Assembly: GCA_003221035.1 (NCBI GenBank)
Contig: QHUB01000008.1
Span: 1-64,000 of the forward strand
DNA: 64,000 nucleotides
Source of the DNA: Gemmatimonadota bacterium
Lineage (GTDB): Bacteria; Gemmatimonadota; Gemmatimonadetes; Gemmatimonadales; GWC2-71-9
Reading direction: 5' to 3'
Part shown: one piece after another, positions 17,472 through 28,236 of the stretch
Layout: each line of letters opens with the position of its first letter
Numbering within the stretch: position 1 is the stretch's first letter
Translations under genes and position numbers: made by a program
Notes under the pieces: generated by a model
Database searches by the model: none
What the model was told of the DNA's origin: nothing
The model's input: the letters and a program-made list of their open reading frames with translations, nothing else

Positions 17472-20400
17472 ATGCGCGCGCTTTCCGCCGTCCTGACGCT
17501 CGCTCTCAGCAGCTTCGTGGTGTCCACCCCGACACCGCTCCGTGTCCTGCGGGTCACACCCGGTACCGATCCGGCCGCCGCCGCTCCAACCACCATCGTC
17601 TCGGTCACCTTCGATCGTCCAGTCGCGGGATCGCTCGATGCCACGGTCGACGCCAAACGGATCTTCAGCATTACGCCGGCGACTGCCGGGAAAGTCGAAT
17701 GGCGCGACCCGATCACGCTGCGGTTCACGCCCGCGGCGCCGCTGAATCCGGCCACGACCTACACGGTCACCGTGAGCGACGACTTCGCCGCCATGGACGG
17801 CAGCAAGCTCGAAAAGCCATACACCTTCACCTTCCGCGTGCACGGCACCGTTCCACTCGCGGGCGCTCCCGCCGGTCCCAACGGGGACGCGCGCTACCTC
17901 AAGCCCGACGCGCAGTTCGAGGTCGTCTGGAGCACACCGGTCGAGCTCGGCGACGTGACCAAGCGGGTCTACATCCAGTTCGACACCGATTGTCCGGTGC
18001 TGCTGGTGCGCCTGCGGGCTGTCTCGCAGCGCACGATCAAAGAGGACGACACGTGGCAGTACCGCGAGGCGGGCGGGTGGCAACGCGATCACGCCGGCGA
18101 TGCGCTGCGGCGCGTCGTACGATTCACGCCGCTCACCCCGCTTCCCAAAGGCTGCACCGGCTTCCTGGCGGTGCCGTCTGAGCTGGACCCGGAAGGGACC
18201 AGTCCCTATCAGCGCTGGCGGTTCGCCACGTACGGTCCCTTCCAGCTGATCGCGGCGTTTTGCGGCTGGAACAACGCGACCTGTCCGGCCGGTCCGCCGC
18301 GGATCGAGTTCTCGACGCCGGTGCGCGGCGTCGACCTGCTGCGCGGCGTCCATTTCCTGCCCAAGATCCCGTTCGCGGTTCAAGACACGACCGACGAAAT
18401 GGCGACCTGGATTCTCGACGCCTCGCTCAAGCCACGTACCGGCTACGCCCTCGTCGTTGATACCACGGTGTTGCGTGACGTGTTTGGACAGAAGCTCACG
18501 GGAAACCCCGTGAAGGCATTCGGCACGACGGGATACGATCCCGCAGTCACCTATGACTACGGCATGATGTTGGTGGAGCGAAACGGGTATCGCACGTTCC
18601 CGATTCGCCACGTCAACGTTGACACGGTGCAGGTGACGACCGCGGCCGTACCCGAAAGCCTCGAAGCGCTCGTGCTGCGCGCGCCGCCGTGGAATCTCGG
18701 TGATATCTGGCAGCGACTCGTCCCCGGGGCTGAGCAACGGACCATGGCGGTCGAGTCGCGCCGCGACGTGCCGCTGGTCAGCGTGGTCCGGGCCCCCGTC
18801 TACGCGGCCCGGCCCGGCGCGCCGGCGCTCAGCGCCGTGCGGGTCACCTATGCCGGTGATACCATCTTCAAGAATTCGTACCGCCGCTCGGCGCCTGTTG
18901 CGCTGCTACAGACCACGGATCTCGGGATCACGGCTCGGGTCGGTGAAGAAGAGGCGGTCATCTGGGTCACCGGCGTCCAGGATGGCATTCCGAAGTCCGG
19001 CGTCGACGTCGAGCTGCGCGATCCCACCGGTCGTACCCGCGCGCGCGGGCGCACGAACGCGCAGGGGCTGGTGCGCCTCGGCGGTCTCCGCGATACGAGC
19101 GCGACGGACGACGACAACGAGCGCGGCTTCGCCGGCTACGTCAGCGCGCGCCTGGGTCTCGACCGCGCTGTGGTTGGGATCAACACCTGGTCGGGTGACC
19201 TCTCGCCCTGGCGCTTCAATGTCAACTCGGCCTGGGGCACCGACCGGCTGCCCGTGGCGGCCGCGGTTTTCACGGAGCGCGGCATCTACCGGCCCGGCGA
19301 GCCGGTTTACGTCAAGGCCATCGTACGCCGCGGCGCTCTCGGCGCATTGCGAGTGCCGGCCGCGAGCGACTCGCTCCGCTGGGTGTTTCACGATCGCGAA
19401 GGCGGAGTGATGCGCGACTCGATCGTGCGGCTTTCGTCCTTCGGTACTGCGGCGCAGACCCTGAAGCTGGACAACGACCTTCCGCTCGGCACCTACAACG
19501 TGGGGCTCCAGGTCAAGCGCGGCACCTGGCAGGACGTGGCCAACACGACGTATCGCGTTGCGGAATACCGGCCGCCGGAGTTTCTCGTCACGGTCAGCGC
19601 CGACTCTGCACCGCGGTTCAGCGGCGATTCACTGCAGGGAAACGTCGAGGCGCGCTATCTCTTCGGCGCACCGATGGCCCGGGCCCTGGTGAACTGGACG
19701 CTCACCGTCACTCCGACGACGCCGTGGGCGCTGAACATCCCCGGGCTCGACCGCTACTACGTCGGCGAGAGCGGCTGGTGGTGGGAAGAGTGGGAAGGAG
19801 AGACGGGGGGGGCTGGGGCACAGAATCAGGCGCGCAGCACGACGAGCGGCATGGACACGCTCGACGGCGCGGGGCGTCTCACCCTGCGTCTTCCGGTCGC
19901 CGCGGTAAATGGCAAGCCCGCGAGCACCCGACTCCAGGCGAGTGTGACCGACGTCAACCGCCAGGTTGTCGCAGGGTCCGCGACTGTACTGGTGCACCCT
20001 GCGTCGTTCTACATCGCCGCCCGGCCGCTGGGCGACGAGTACTTCTGGACCGGAGGGAAGCCGCAGCAAGTCGCCGTGCTCGCGGCCCGTCCCGATGGCC
20101 GCCACGTCGCCGGCGTGAAGATTCGTGGCACCATCGTGCGGCGCGAATGGCATCGCGTGCAGCGCTCGCGCGAGGGCGTCGAGAGCCAAGTCGGCGAGTG
20201 GGTGGCGGATACGGTGGCGCGGTGCGAGCTCGTGAGCGCCAACGATCCCGTGAGTTGTCCGTTCACGCCGAGTGCGGGCGGCACGTACATCGTGTCGTTC
20301 ACGGCGAGGGATGAGAAGGGCCGAGCGGCGTCCACGAGCTTCTATCGCTGGGCGACCGGCAAGGACTGGATTCCGTGGAACGACGAGAACCAGTTCAAGA

Positions 20401-23267
20401 TGGATCTGATCCCCGATAAGACCCGCTACTCGGTCGGCGACACGGCGACGATTCTTGTGGCGTCGCCATTCACCGATGCCGAAGCCTGGATCACGGTCGA
20501 GCGGGAAGGGCTGATCGAGCAGCGTCGCATGCGCGTCACCGCCGGCGCGACATCGCTCAAGTTCAAGATCACCGAAGCGTATGCGCCCAACGCCTTCGTT
20601 TCGATGGTGCTGGTGCGCGGCCGCAGCGCGCCGCCCGGCGGAATCGCCGATCCGGGACGCCCCACGCTGCGCGTGGGGTACGCGGAGCTGCGCGTCACGC
20701 CGGAGGTGAAGCGGCTGGCGGTGGACGTGAAGCCGCAGGCGACCGAGTACCGGCCTGGTGACAGTGCCAAGGTACAGATCCGCGTGTACGACGCGACCGG
20801 CAAAGGGCGGCGCAGTGAAGTGACCTTGTGGGCGGTGGACGAAGGCGTACTCGCGCTCACGGGATACAAGACGCCGGATCCCCTCGACCTCCTGTACCAG
20901 CCGCGCGGCGTGAGCCTGAGATTGGCCAGCAATCTGGTCGCGATCGCGCCGCAGGTCTTGGAGCAGGAAGGCACGTCCATCAAGGGTGAGCAGGAGCCCG
21001 GCGGGGGCGGCGGGCTCGCCGGAGGCGACATTCTCCGCTCGCGCTTTGCCGCGACGGCGTTCTTCCTCGGCGACGTGGAAACCGATTCCTCGGGAGCTGC
21101 ACTCGCGACGGCGAAGTTGCCGGGCAATCTGACGACATTCCGCGTCATGGCCGTGGCTGTGACGGCGGGCGATCGGTACGGACACGGCGAGTCGCCCATG
21201 CTCGTCACGCGGCCGCTGCTTGCGCGGCCGGCGCTGCCGCGCTTCCTGCGGTCGGGCGACGCGTTTACCGCGGGTGTGGTGGTGAACCAGCGGGCCGGGG
21301 GTACGCCGACCGTGCGCGTGCGGTCCGACGCGCAGGGCGTCGTGCGCAGCGGAGCGGCGACGCAGACCGTCACGCTCGCCCCGGGGCGGGGCACCGAGGT
21401 GCGGTTCTCGTTCCGCGACACCACGACTGACTCGACGGCGTTCCGGTTCGACGTCGCCTCACAGAGCGATTCCGATGCCGTCCTCGTGCGGCTGGCGGGG
21501 CGCCCCGTCTTCACGCCGCGCGGCTTCACGGCAACAGGCAGCGTGGTCGACACGGCAACCGTCGTGATCGATCTCCCGGAGCCCGTCGATCCCGATCGCT
21601 CGCGCCTCGAGCTGGGGATCGGCACGACGCCGCTCGCGGTGCTCGCGGGCAGTTATCGCTGGCTCTCGGTCTATCCGTTCGATTGCTCGGAGCAGATCTC
21701 GAGCGAATTGCTGCCTCTGATCGCGCTGTATCGCGCGAGCTCGACGGAAGGAGCTCTGTTGCCGGGTCTGACACCGGAGCGGGCTCGCGGTGAGATCGAA
21801 GAGGGCGTGGGCGTGTTGAGCCGGCGGCAGCGGCCAGACGGCGGCATCGGGCTTTGGTCGGCCGAAGACTGGACGACGCCGTGGCTCAGCTCGTACGTGG
21901 GCGAGGCCCTGCTCGCGGCGCGGGACGCCGGCGTGCCCGTAAGCGATTCGGTGCTGGCGCGCCTGGGCAACTACCTGTACCGCAGCGCTCATGAGCGTGG
22001 CACGATCATGGCGCCCATCGCGTCCTGGTACAGCGACGTGCGCGTGGTGCTCGCCGAGCAGGTGGCAGCGGCGGACTTTTTGAGTCGCGTAGGGCGAGCC
22101 GATCTGCCGACCGAGAATGAACTGTTGCGGCAAGCCGCGCAGCTCTCGTGGGAGGATCGGCTCCGCCTCGCGCAGATGATGGCGCGGCGTGGGGCGCGCA
22201 ACGCGGCGCGGCAGCTGATCTCGCCGATCTGGGAGTCGGTGAAGATCGAAGGCCGCCGGGCGGTCTTGCCGGACTCCGCTCCGCAGGATGGACGCTGGTT
22301 CTACTTCTGGTCCAGCCAGCGGCCGCTCGCGCGGCTGTTATCCGCGACGCTCGTCGTGGACTCGAGCAACGCGCTGATCGGACCGCTGGTCGAATCGCTC
22401 GTCGAGCAGGGACGCAGCTCGAGCCGCCGATGGTATTGGAATACGCAGGACTATGGGACGGCCGCGGCCGCGCTCGCCGACTTCACCGTGCGGCAGTCGC
22501 GCGCGGCGCAGCGGGGCTACGAGGTGCGGGCCGGAAATCAGGTGGTCTATCGCTCCCGAGGAGCGGACGGCGCGCCGCTGCGTGAAATCTCTCGCCCCCT
22601 CACCGGGATGCTCTCGAACCTGCCGGGCGGGGGTCAGCGCGTCACGCTGACAGTTCGCGGCACCGACCGCGCGAGCGCTGGCACTCCGCTCTTTTTCTAT
22701 GTCACGGTGCACGAGGTGCCGCGCCAGCGTCCGGTCACGCCGGATCAGCAGGGCATTCAGGTCGAACGCTGGTATGAGGACTACGACACCGGAAAACCGA
22801 TCATCAGTGCGCCGGAGGGTTCGCTTGTCCGGGTGCGGCTCCGGATCACGGTGGCGGCGCAGCGGCAATTTGTCGCGCTCACCGATCCACTTCCGGCCGG
22901 CCTCGAGGCGGTGGACCTGAGTCTCAGAACGACGGGACAGCTTCCAGGTCCCGGCGCCGCGACGCCTGAGCACGCAGAGTCTGAGGACGGTGAAGCGGAG
23001 TCGAGTTACTACCCGTGGGGCTGGTACTACGGGAGCTGGGACGCGGGGTGGTGGTCGCCATTCGATCACCGCGAGTTGCGGGACGATCGCGTCGTGTATG
23101 TCGCGACGGTGCTTTGGGCGGGCCGCTACACCGCCACGTACGTCGCGCGCGCGACCACGCCTGGCACATTCATGCGGCCGCCGGCCCACGCGGAGGAGAT
23201 GTACAACCCGGCGGTGCAGGGCCGCAGCGATGGCGGTGTCTTCACGGTAACGGCCCGCGCGCCATGA
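17472..23267 (+). CDS. bacterial alpha-2-macroglobulin family protein
   Basis: MG-domain architecture, AWVTxERxG-type segment, thioester-type motif YPFDCSEQ, C-terminal ELRDDRVVY; next to pbpC-like gene. Confidence 0.93.
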   Translation: MRALSAVLTLALSSFVVSTPTPLRVLRVTPGTDPAAAAPTTIVSVTFDRPVAGSLDATVDAKRIFSITPATAGKVEWRDPITLRFTPAAPLNPATTYTVTVSDDFAAMDGSKLEKPYTFTFRVHGTVPLAGAPAGPNGDARYLKPDAQFEVVWSTPVELGDVTKRVYIQFDTDCPVLLVRLRAVSQRTIKEDDTWQYREAGGWQRDHAGDALRRVVRFTPLTPLPKGCTGFLAVPSELDPEGTSPYQRWRFATYGPFQLIAAFCGWNNATCPAGPPRIEFSTPVRGVDLLRGVHFLPKIPFAVQDTTDEMATWILDASLKPRTGYALVVDTTVLRDVFGQKLTGNPVKAFGTTGYDPAVTYDYGMMLVERNGYRTFPIRHVNVDTVQVTTAAVPESLEALVLRAPPWNLGDIWQRLVPGAEQRTMAVESRRDVPLVSVVRAPVYAARPGAPALSAVRVTYAGDTIFKNSYRRSAPVALLQTTDLGITARVGEEEAVIWVTGVQDGIPKSGVDVELRDPTGRTRARGRTNAQGLVRLGGLRDTSATDDDNERGFAGYVSARLGLDRAVVGINTWSGDLSPWRFNVNSAWGTDRLPVAAAVFTERGIYRPGEPVYVKAIVRRGALGALRVPAASDSLRWVFHDREGGVMRDSIVRLSSFGTAAQTLKLDNDLPLGTYNVGLQVKRGTWQDVANTTYRVAEYRPPEFLVTVSADSAPRFSGDSLQGNVEARYLFGAPMARALVNWTLTVTPTTPWALNIPGLDRYYVGESGWWWEEWEGETGGAGAQNQARSTTSGMDTLDGAGRLTLRLPVAAVNGKPASTRLQASVTDVNRQVVAGSATVLVHPASFYIAARPLGDEYFWTGGKPQQVAVLAARPDGRHVAGVKIRGTIVRREWHRVQRSREGVESQVGEWVADTVARCELVSANDPVSCPFTPSAGGTYIVSFTARDEKGRAASTSFYRWATGKDWIPWNDENQFKMDLIPDKTRYSVGDTATILVASPFTDAEAWITVEREGLIEQRRMRVTAGATSLKFKITEAYAPNAFVSMVLVRGRSAPPGGIADPGRPTLRVGYAELRVTPEVKRLAVDVKPQATEYRPGDSAKVQIRVYDATGKGRRSEVTLWAVDEGVLALTGYKTPDPLDLLYQPRGVSLRLASNLVAIAPQVLEQEGTSIKGEQEPGGGGGLAGGDILRSRFAATAFFLGDVETDSSGAALATAKLPGNLTTFRVMAVAVTAGDRYGHGESPMLVTRPLLARPALPRFLRSGDAFTAGVVVNQRAGGTPTVRVRSDAQGVVRSGAATQTVTLAPGRGTEVRFSFRDTTTDSTAFRFDVASQSDSDAVLVRLAGRPVFTPRGFTATGSVVDTATVVIDLPEPVDPDRSRLELGIGTTPLAVLAGSYRWLSVYPFDCSEQISSELLPLIALYRASSTEGALLPGLTPERARGEIEEGVGVLSRRQRPDGGIGLWSAEDWTTPWLSSYVGEALLAARDAGVPVSDSVLARLGNYLYRSAHERGTIMAPIASWYSDVRVVLAEQVAAADFLSRVGRADLPTENELLRQAAQLSWEDRLRLAQMMARRGARNAARQLISPIWESVKIEGRRAVLPDSAPQDGRWFYFWSSQRPLARLLSATLVVDSSNALIGPLVESLVEQGRSSSRRWYWNTQDYGTAAAALADFTVRQSRAAQRGYEVRAGNQVVYRSRGADGAPLREISRPLTGMLSNLPGGGQRVTLTVRGTDRASAGTPLFFYVTVHEVPRQRPVTPDQQGIQVERWYEDYDTGKPIISAPEGSLVRVRLRITVAAQRQFVALTDPLPAGLEAVDLSLRTTGQLPGPGAATPEHAESEDGEAESSYYPWGWYYGSWDAGWWSPFDHRELRDDRVVYVATVLWAGRYTATYVARATTPGTFMRPPAHAEEMYNPAVQGRSDGGVFTVTARAP

Positions 23268-25570
23268 CGCGACGTCGACTCCTCGGGCTCGGCGCCGCTG
23301 CTGTGGGCGCGATTCTGCTGTGCGCCGGCATCTGGATCGCACTTCCGCTGCCGGCCGCGCTCACGACTCCGCCCAGTGTCGCGAGTCTCACGCTCGAAGA
23401 CCGAAACGGGTTGGTGTTGCGGAGCACGCGAACCGGCACGGGCGCGCTGCAGCGCTGGCTTGCGCTCGGGGAGATCGATCCGGACCTGCTCGAGGCTTTC
23501 ATCGCGGGCGAGGACCATCGTTTCTACGAGCATCACGGCGTCGATCTCCGTGCCGTTGGGCGCGCGCTGCGAGACAATTTCCGGGCCCCCCCCGGGGGCG
23601 TACGCTCGGGCGCCTCGACGATCACGATGCAGCTCGCGCGCCTGGTCCGTCCCGGCATTGGTCGCTCGGTGCTCGGCAAGATCGTCCAGGCGTTCTGGGC
23701 GCTGCGTCTCGAGGCGCATCTCTCCAAGCAGCAGATTCTCGAGCAGTACTTGAATCGCGTGCCGCTGGGGCAGGGGACCGTTGGCGTGGATGCCGCGGCC
23801 GCACTGTACTTCAATGCTTCCGCGGCGCGCGTGTCGCTGGGTCAGGCCGCTCTGCTCGCGGGGCTCGCCAGCAGCCCATCCAACGACAATCCGTTCGTGG
23901 CGCCCGATCGCGCACGCGCGCGCCGTGCGGTGGTGCTGGGCCGAATCGGCCGCCATGGCTTCGCGACTCCGGACGCGCTGGAACGCGCGGCGCACGAGCC
24001 GCTGATCGCGCCCCGCGGCACGCCGCCATTTCTCGCGCCGCATTTTACGAGTCGAGTGCTGCAGTGGCTGGATACGGCGGCGGTAAGTGGGACGGTGCAA
24101 ACATCGCTCGATCTCCCACTGCAGACGGCACTGGAAGCCGAGGTGCGCCACACGGTCGGAAGTCTATCGGATCGCGGCGTGCGTGAAGCGGCGCTCGTCG
24201 TACTGGACAATCGCAGCGGCGAAGTGCGCGCGTGGGTCGGTTCACCGGATTTCTGGGCCGACACCGCCGGTCAGGTCGATATGGTCGTATCGCCGCGGCA
24301 GCCCGGCTCGGCGCTGAAGCCGTTCCTGTACGGCCTAGCGTTCGATCGCGGCTACACCGCGGCGTCGGTCTTGCCCGACATTCCTCAGGCGTATGCGACG
24401 TCCACCGGACCGTACCAGCCGCGGAACTACGACCGCCGCTTCCACGGCCCCGTGCGCGCGCGCGAGGCATTGGCCAGCTCCTACAATGTCCCCGCGGTCG
24501 CGCTGGCGAATCGGATTGGCGCGAGCAGCCTGCTGCGGGCGCTCCACGGCGCGGGCTTCGCCTCGCTCACGCACAGCGCGGAGTTCTATGGACTGGGGCT
24601 CGCGCTCGGCAATGGGGATGTGACGCTGCTCGAGCTAGCGAACGGCTATCGTGGAATTGCTGCGGGTGGCGTGTGGAGCGCTGTTCAATGGCGCCGGAGC
24701 AATGCTTATGAATTATCTGCGGAAGATCGCAGATTCATGTCTGTAGGATCCGCCGCGTTGGTGCTCGACATCCTCGCAGACCCCGTGGCTCGCATTCCCG
24801 GTTTCGGCATCGAGACGCCGTTCGATTTTCCGTTCCGCGCGGCGGTCAAGACGGGGACGAGTCATCACTTCACCGACAACTGGGCCGTGGGGGTGACAGG
24901 CGGCTTCACGGTCGCCGTCTGGGTTGGAAACTTCGACGGCCAGCCGATGCGCGGCGTCAGCGGGGTGACGGGCGCGGGCCCGCTGCTGCACCGGGCCATG
25001 CTGGTCACCGCGCGCCGCTACGACCCCGGCGACTTGGCCAGCCCGGCTCAGCTCGGCGCGACAAAAGTGCGCATCTGCGCGCTTTCGGGCCTGCGTGCAA
25101 TCGAGGGATGCGCCGACCTCGACGAATGGTTCCTGGCTCATACGGCGCCCGACAAACCGTGCGACTGGCATCAGGGTGGGAGGGTGGGAGTGCTCTGGCC
25201 GGCGGAGTACGTGGAATGGGCGGAGCAGAACGGGCGGAGTGAGCCGGCGGCGAATGAAACGGCGGCGAGTGCGGCGGCGGGAGGCGGCGCGGGCGGCGCG
25301 GGCGGCGCGGGCGCCCAATTTCAGATCGTCTCGCCACGCTCAGGGGATCGGTACGAAATCCCGCCCGGAATCGATCGCCGCTACGCCACGGTCGCCCTAC
25401 GTGTCGCAAGCACGCCGGCCGACGGCGCCGTGCGGTGGTTCGTGGATGGGCGACAAATCCATACATATCGATATGTCCTGGTCCCGGGCGCCCACGTCGT
25501 TCGGGCAGTTGCGGCCTCAGGTGCCACGGATGAAGCCTCGTTTGAGGTGTTGCCGCACCACATCCCCTAA
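23264..25570 (+). CDS. pbpC: penicillin-binding protein 1C
   Basis: EDHRFYEHHGVD, GASTITMQLAR, ILEQYLNRVPLG (transglycosylase); SALKPFLYGLAFD, SSYNVPAVALAN, KTGTSHHFTDNWAVG (transpeptidase); ATGA overlap with A2M stop. Confidence 0.94.
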   Translation: MTRRRLLGLGAAAVGAILLCAGIWIALPLPAALTTPPSVASLTLEDRNGLVLRSTRTGTGALQRWLALGEIDPDLLEAFIAGEDHRFYEHHGVDLRAVGRALRDNFRAPPGGVRSGASTITMQLARLVRPGIGRSVLGKIVQAFWALRLEAHLSKQQILEQYLNRVPLGQGTVGVDAAAALYFNASAARVSLGQAALLAGLASSPSNDNPFVAPDRARARRAVVLGRIGRHGFATPDALERAAHEPLIAPRGTPPFLAPHFTSRVLQWLDTAAVSGTVQTSLDLPLQTALEAEVRHTVGSLSDRGVREAALVVLDNRSGEVRAWVGSPDFWADTAGQVDMVVSPRQPGSALKPFLYGLAFDRGYTAASVLPDIPQAYATSTGPYQPRNYDRRFHGPVRAREALASSYNVPAVALANRIGASSLLRALHGAGFASLTHSAEFYGLGLALGNGDVTLLELANGYRGIAAGGVWSAVQWRRSNAYELSAEDRRFMSVGSAALVLDILADPVARIPGFGIETPFDFPFRAAVKTGTSHHFTDNWAVGVTGGFTVAVWVGNFDGQPMRGVSGVTGAGPLLHRAMLVTARRYDPGDLASPAQLGATKVRICALSGLRAIEGCADLDEWFLAHTAPDKPCDWHQGGRVGVLWPAEYVEWAEQNGRSEPAANETAASAAAGGGAGGAGGAGAQFQIVSPRSGDRYEIPPGIDRRYATVALRVASTPADGAVRWFVDGRQIHTYRYVLVPGAHVVRAVAASGATDEASFEVLPHHIP

Positions 25571-25636
25571 GCTACATTAGCAGTTGAAGTTGCGTCGTTA
25601 GCTTCAGAAACTCCTTGAACCTCTAGGCGGTCGGAC

Positions 25637-26917
25637 GTGATTCGCGTACAGACGGTGGCGCCCGAGTCGCTGGGTGCCGCCCTCGAACTCATCCCGGGAA
25701 CTGAGTTACTCGAGATCAATGGCAAGCCGCTCGAGGACTTTCTCGACTGGGAGTTCCTGACCGCCGACGAGCAGTTCATGCTCCGCGCTCGGCTCCCGTC
25801 GGGGCAGGAGATCGAGTACGACGTCGAACGTCCCGAGGGGCTGCCGATGGGCGTCATGCTCGAGCCGCCCCGGATCCGGCGCTGCGCGAATCACTGCGAC
25901 TTCTGCTTCGTGGACGGCAATCCCACCGGCTTGCGACAAGCCCTGTACATCCGGGACGACGATTACCGGCTGTCCTTCCGTTACGGCAACTTCGCGACGC
26001 TGACCAACCTGAAACCGTGGGACCTCGAGCGAATCGTCGAGTACCGGCTGTCGCCGTTGTACGTGTCGGTGCATGCGACCGACCCGGTGGTCCGTCGCTG
26101 GCTCCTGCGCAATCCCGAGGCGCCGGACGTCATCCCGCAGCTCCGCTGGTTCGCGGAGCGGGGGATTTCGTTCCACACGCAGGTCGTGCTCGTGCCGGGC
26201 GTCAATGACGGGCCGCAGCTCGTGCGCACGCTGAACGACCTGTACGGCGTGGGGGACTCGGTGTTGTCGGTCTCGGTCGTGCCGGTCGCGCTCACCGAAT
26301 TCAGCAAGCACGCGCAGGTACGCCAGCCGACGCGCGAGGAGTGTCGAGCGGCGCTGGCCACCGTAGACGACTTCGCCGCACGCGCCGTGGCCGATCGCGG
26401 GATGCCGTGGTGCTACGGCGCGGACGACCTCTATCTGCAAGCCGACATGCCATTGCCGCCGGCGGAGTGGTATGGGGACTTCGAGCAGCGCGAGAACGGC
26501 GTGGGGTCGGTGCGCTATCTCCAGACGCGGATCCAGACCGCACAGATCGAGTGCGATGCCTGGCGGGACAAGCGCATCGGCATCGTCACCGGCACCGCCA
26601 TGGGGCCGCTGATCCCGCAGCTCGTGCCCGATCTCGCGCAGATGACGGGGGCCCACTTCGAGATTCTGGCTGTGGAGAACACGCTCTTCGGTTCCGCGGT
26701 CACGACTGCGGGATTGCTGCCGGGCAAAGCGATCCTCGCGGCGTTGAAAGATCGTAGAGATCTCGACCTGGCCTTGCTGCCGGCCGAGTCCGTGAATGAC
26801 GACTTGCTGTTCATGGATGACGTGGAGGCTCACGACCTCGCGGCACAGTTGCCGATGCCGATCAAGCTGTCGTATGACTTTGCGGACGCGTTGGCGCCAG
26901 AAGGGGTGGCCGCGTGA
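25637..26917 (+). CDS. DUF512-family radical-SAM-like protein
   Basis: RRCANHCDFCFVDGNPTGLRQALYIRDDDYRLSFRYGNFATLTNL. Confidence 0.93.
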   Translation: MIRVQTVAPESLGAALELIPGTELLEINGKPLEDFLDWEFLTADEQFMLRARLPSGQEIEYDVERPEGLPMGVMLEPPRIRRCANHCDFCFVDGNPTGLRQALYIRDDDYRLSFRYGNFATLTNLKPWDLERIVEYRLSPLYVSVHATDPVVRRWLLRNPEAPDVIPQLRWFAERGISFHTQVVLVPGVNDGPQLVRTLNDLYGVGDSVLSVSVVPVALTEFSKHAQVRQPTREECRAALATVDDFAARAVADRGMPWCYGADDLYLQADMPLPPAEWYGDFEQRENGVGSVRYLQTRIQTAQIECDAWRDKRIGIVTGTAMGPLIPQLVPDLAQMTGAHFEILAVENTLFGSAVTTAGLLPGKAILAALKDRRDLDLALLPAESVNDDLLFMDDVEAHDLAAQLPMPIKLSYDFADALAPEGVAA

Positions 26918-28236
26918 GCATCCCGACCGTGGCCATCATCGGCCGGCCCAACGTCGGCAAGTCGACGCTCTTCAACCGCATCATCGGGCGGCGGCAGGCG
27001 ATCGTCGATGCGCAGCCGGGCGTGACGCGCGACCGGCACTTCGCGCCCGCGGAGTGGAACGGCAGGCGCTTCTGGCTCGTGGACACCGGCGGTCTGGTGC
27101 CGGGATCCACCGACCCCCTCAATCGCGCCATTCGCATGCAGGTCGAGCAGGCGATCGCGGAGAGCGACGCACTGCTCTTCGTCGTCGATATCGAGGCCGG
27201 CATCCACCCGATGGACCTCGAGATCGCCCAATATCTGCGCAAGGCCAAGCGGCCCCTGATCCTGGTGGTGAACAAGGCCGATGACCTGCCGGATGAAACG
27301 CGCCAGCTCTCGTTTTACGAGCTTGGCCTCGGCGAGCCGTTCCCTGTGTCCGCCGCGGTGGGGAAGAGCAGCGGCGATTTGCTGGACAACCTCGTCGCCC
27401 TGTTGCCCGAGTCTCCCGAGACCGAAGACGCCGAGGCGATTCACGTGGCGGTGGTCGGCCGTCCGAACGTCGGCAAGTCGAGTCTCGTGAACAAGCTGCT
27501 CGGCCAGGAACGGCTCATCGTGGCCGACGAGCCGGGCACGACGCGGGACGCGATCGATACCGAGCTCGAGTATCAGGGCCGCAAGCTGGTGTTCATCGAC
27601 ACGGCGGGTCTGCGCAAACGCAGCAAGGTCGAAGAGGATCTGGAGTTCTACTCGACCCTCCGCACCACGCGTGCCATGGAGCGCGCCGATGTCTGCCTGC
27701 TCGTCGTGGACGCGAAGGATGGCATGCATGCGCAAGATCTGAAGATCGCCAACGAGGCGTGGGAACGCGGCGCGGGCGTGATCGTGGCGGTCAACAAATG
27801 GGACTTGATCGAGGAGAAAGAGACCAACACGGCACGGGACGGCGAGCGGGACATCAAGGCCCGCGCGCCGTTCCTGGAGTTCATCCCGTTCTACTACGTC
27901 TCCGCCAAGACCGGCCAGCGCGTCACGCGCCTGTTCGATGCCATTCTGACGGTCGCGGATGAACGCGAAAAGCGAGTGCCCACGGCCGAGGTCAATCGTG
28001 TCCTGGAGGAGCTGCTGGCGCGGCAACAACCGCCGCAGCCGGTCGGCGAGTCGGTGCGGCTGTTCTACGCCACGCAGACCGGAACGGCGCCACCGCGGTT
28101 CGCCGTGATCGCCAATCGTCCCGAGGCCATTCCCGAGTCCTACACGCGGTATCTGCACAACGGCTTCCGCGAAGCCTGGGAATTCACCGGCGCGCCGCTG
28201 ACCATCAAGTTCCGCCGCAAGCGAGGCCGGCGCTGA
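26914..28236 (+). CDS. der: ribosome-associated GTPase Der (EngA)
   Basis: two GTPase domains, each with GRPNVGKS; C-terminal KH-like domain. Confidence 0.97.
   Translation: MSIPTVAIIGRPNVGKSTLFNRIIGRRQAIVDAQPGVTRDRHFAPAEWNGRRFWLVDTGGLVPGSTDPLNRAIRMQVEQAIAESDALLFVVDIEAGIHPMDLEIAQYLRKAKRPLILVVNKADDLPDETRQLSFYELGLGEPFPVSAAVGKSSGDLLDNLVALLPESPETEDAEAIHVAVVGRPNVGKSSLVNKLLGQERLIVADEPGTTRDAIDTELEYQGRKLVFIDTAGLRKRSKVEEDLEFYSTLRTTRAMERADVCLLVVDAKDGMHAQDLKIANEAWERGAGVIVAVNKWDLIEEKETNTARDGERDIKARAPFLEFIPFYYVSAKTGQRVTRLFDAILTVADEREKRVPTAEVNRVLEELLARQQPPQPVGESVRLFYATQTGTAPPRFAVIANRPEAIPESYTRYLHNGFREAWEFTGAPLTIKFRRKRGRR

Noticed and set aside
19629-21185. 518-aa antisense ORF over A2M, and other long shadow ORFs (8137-9006 +, 12339-13577 +, 48469-49830 +, 54818-56359 +, 49944-51143 +)
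   Set aside because: High-GC shadow frames opposite well-supported genes; low-complexity R/A/G/H-rich translations with no recognisable domain.
25255-25320. Gly/Ala-coding GC repeat in pbpC as a separate element
   Set aside because: Low-complexity inter-domain linker before the C-terminal PbpC domain; common in GC-rich genomes.
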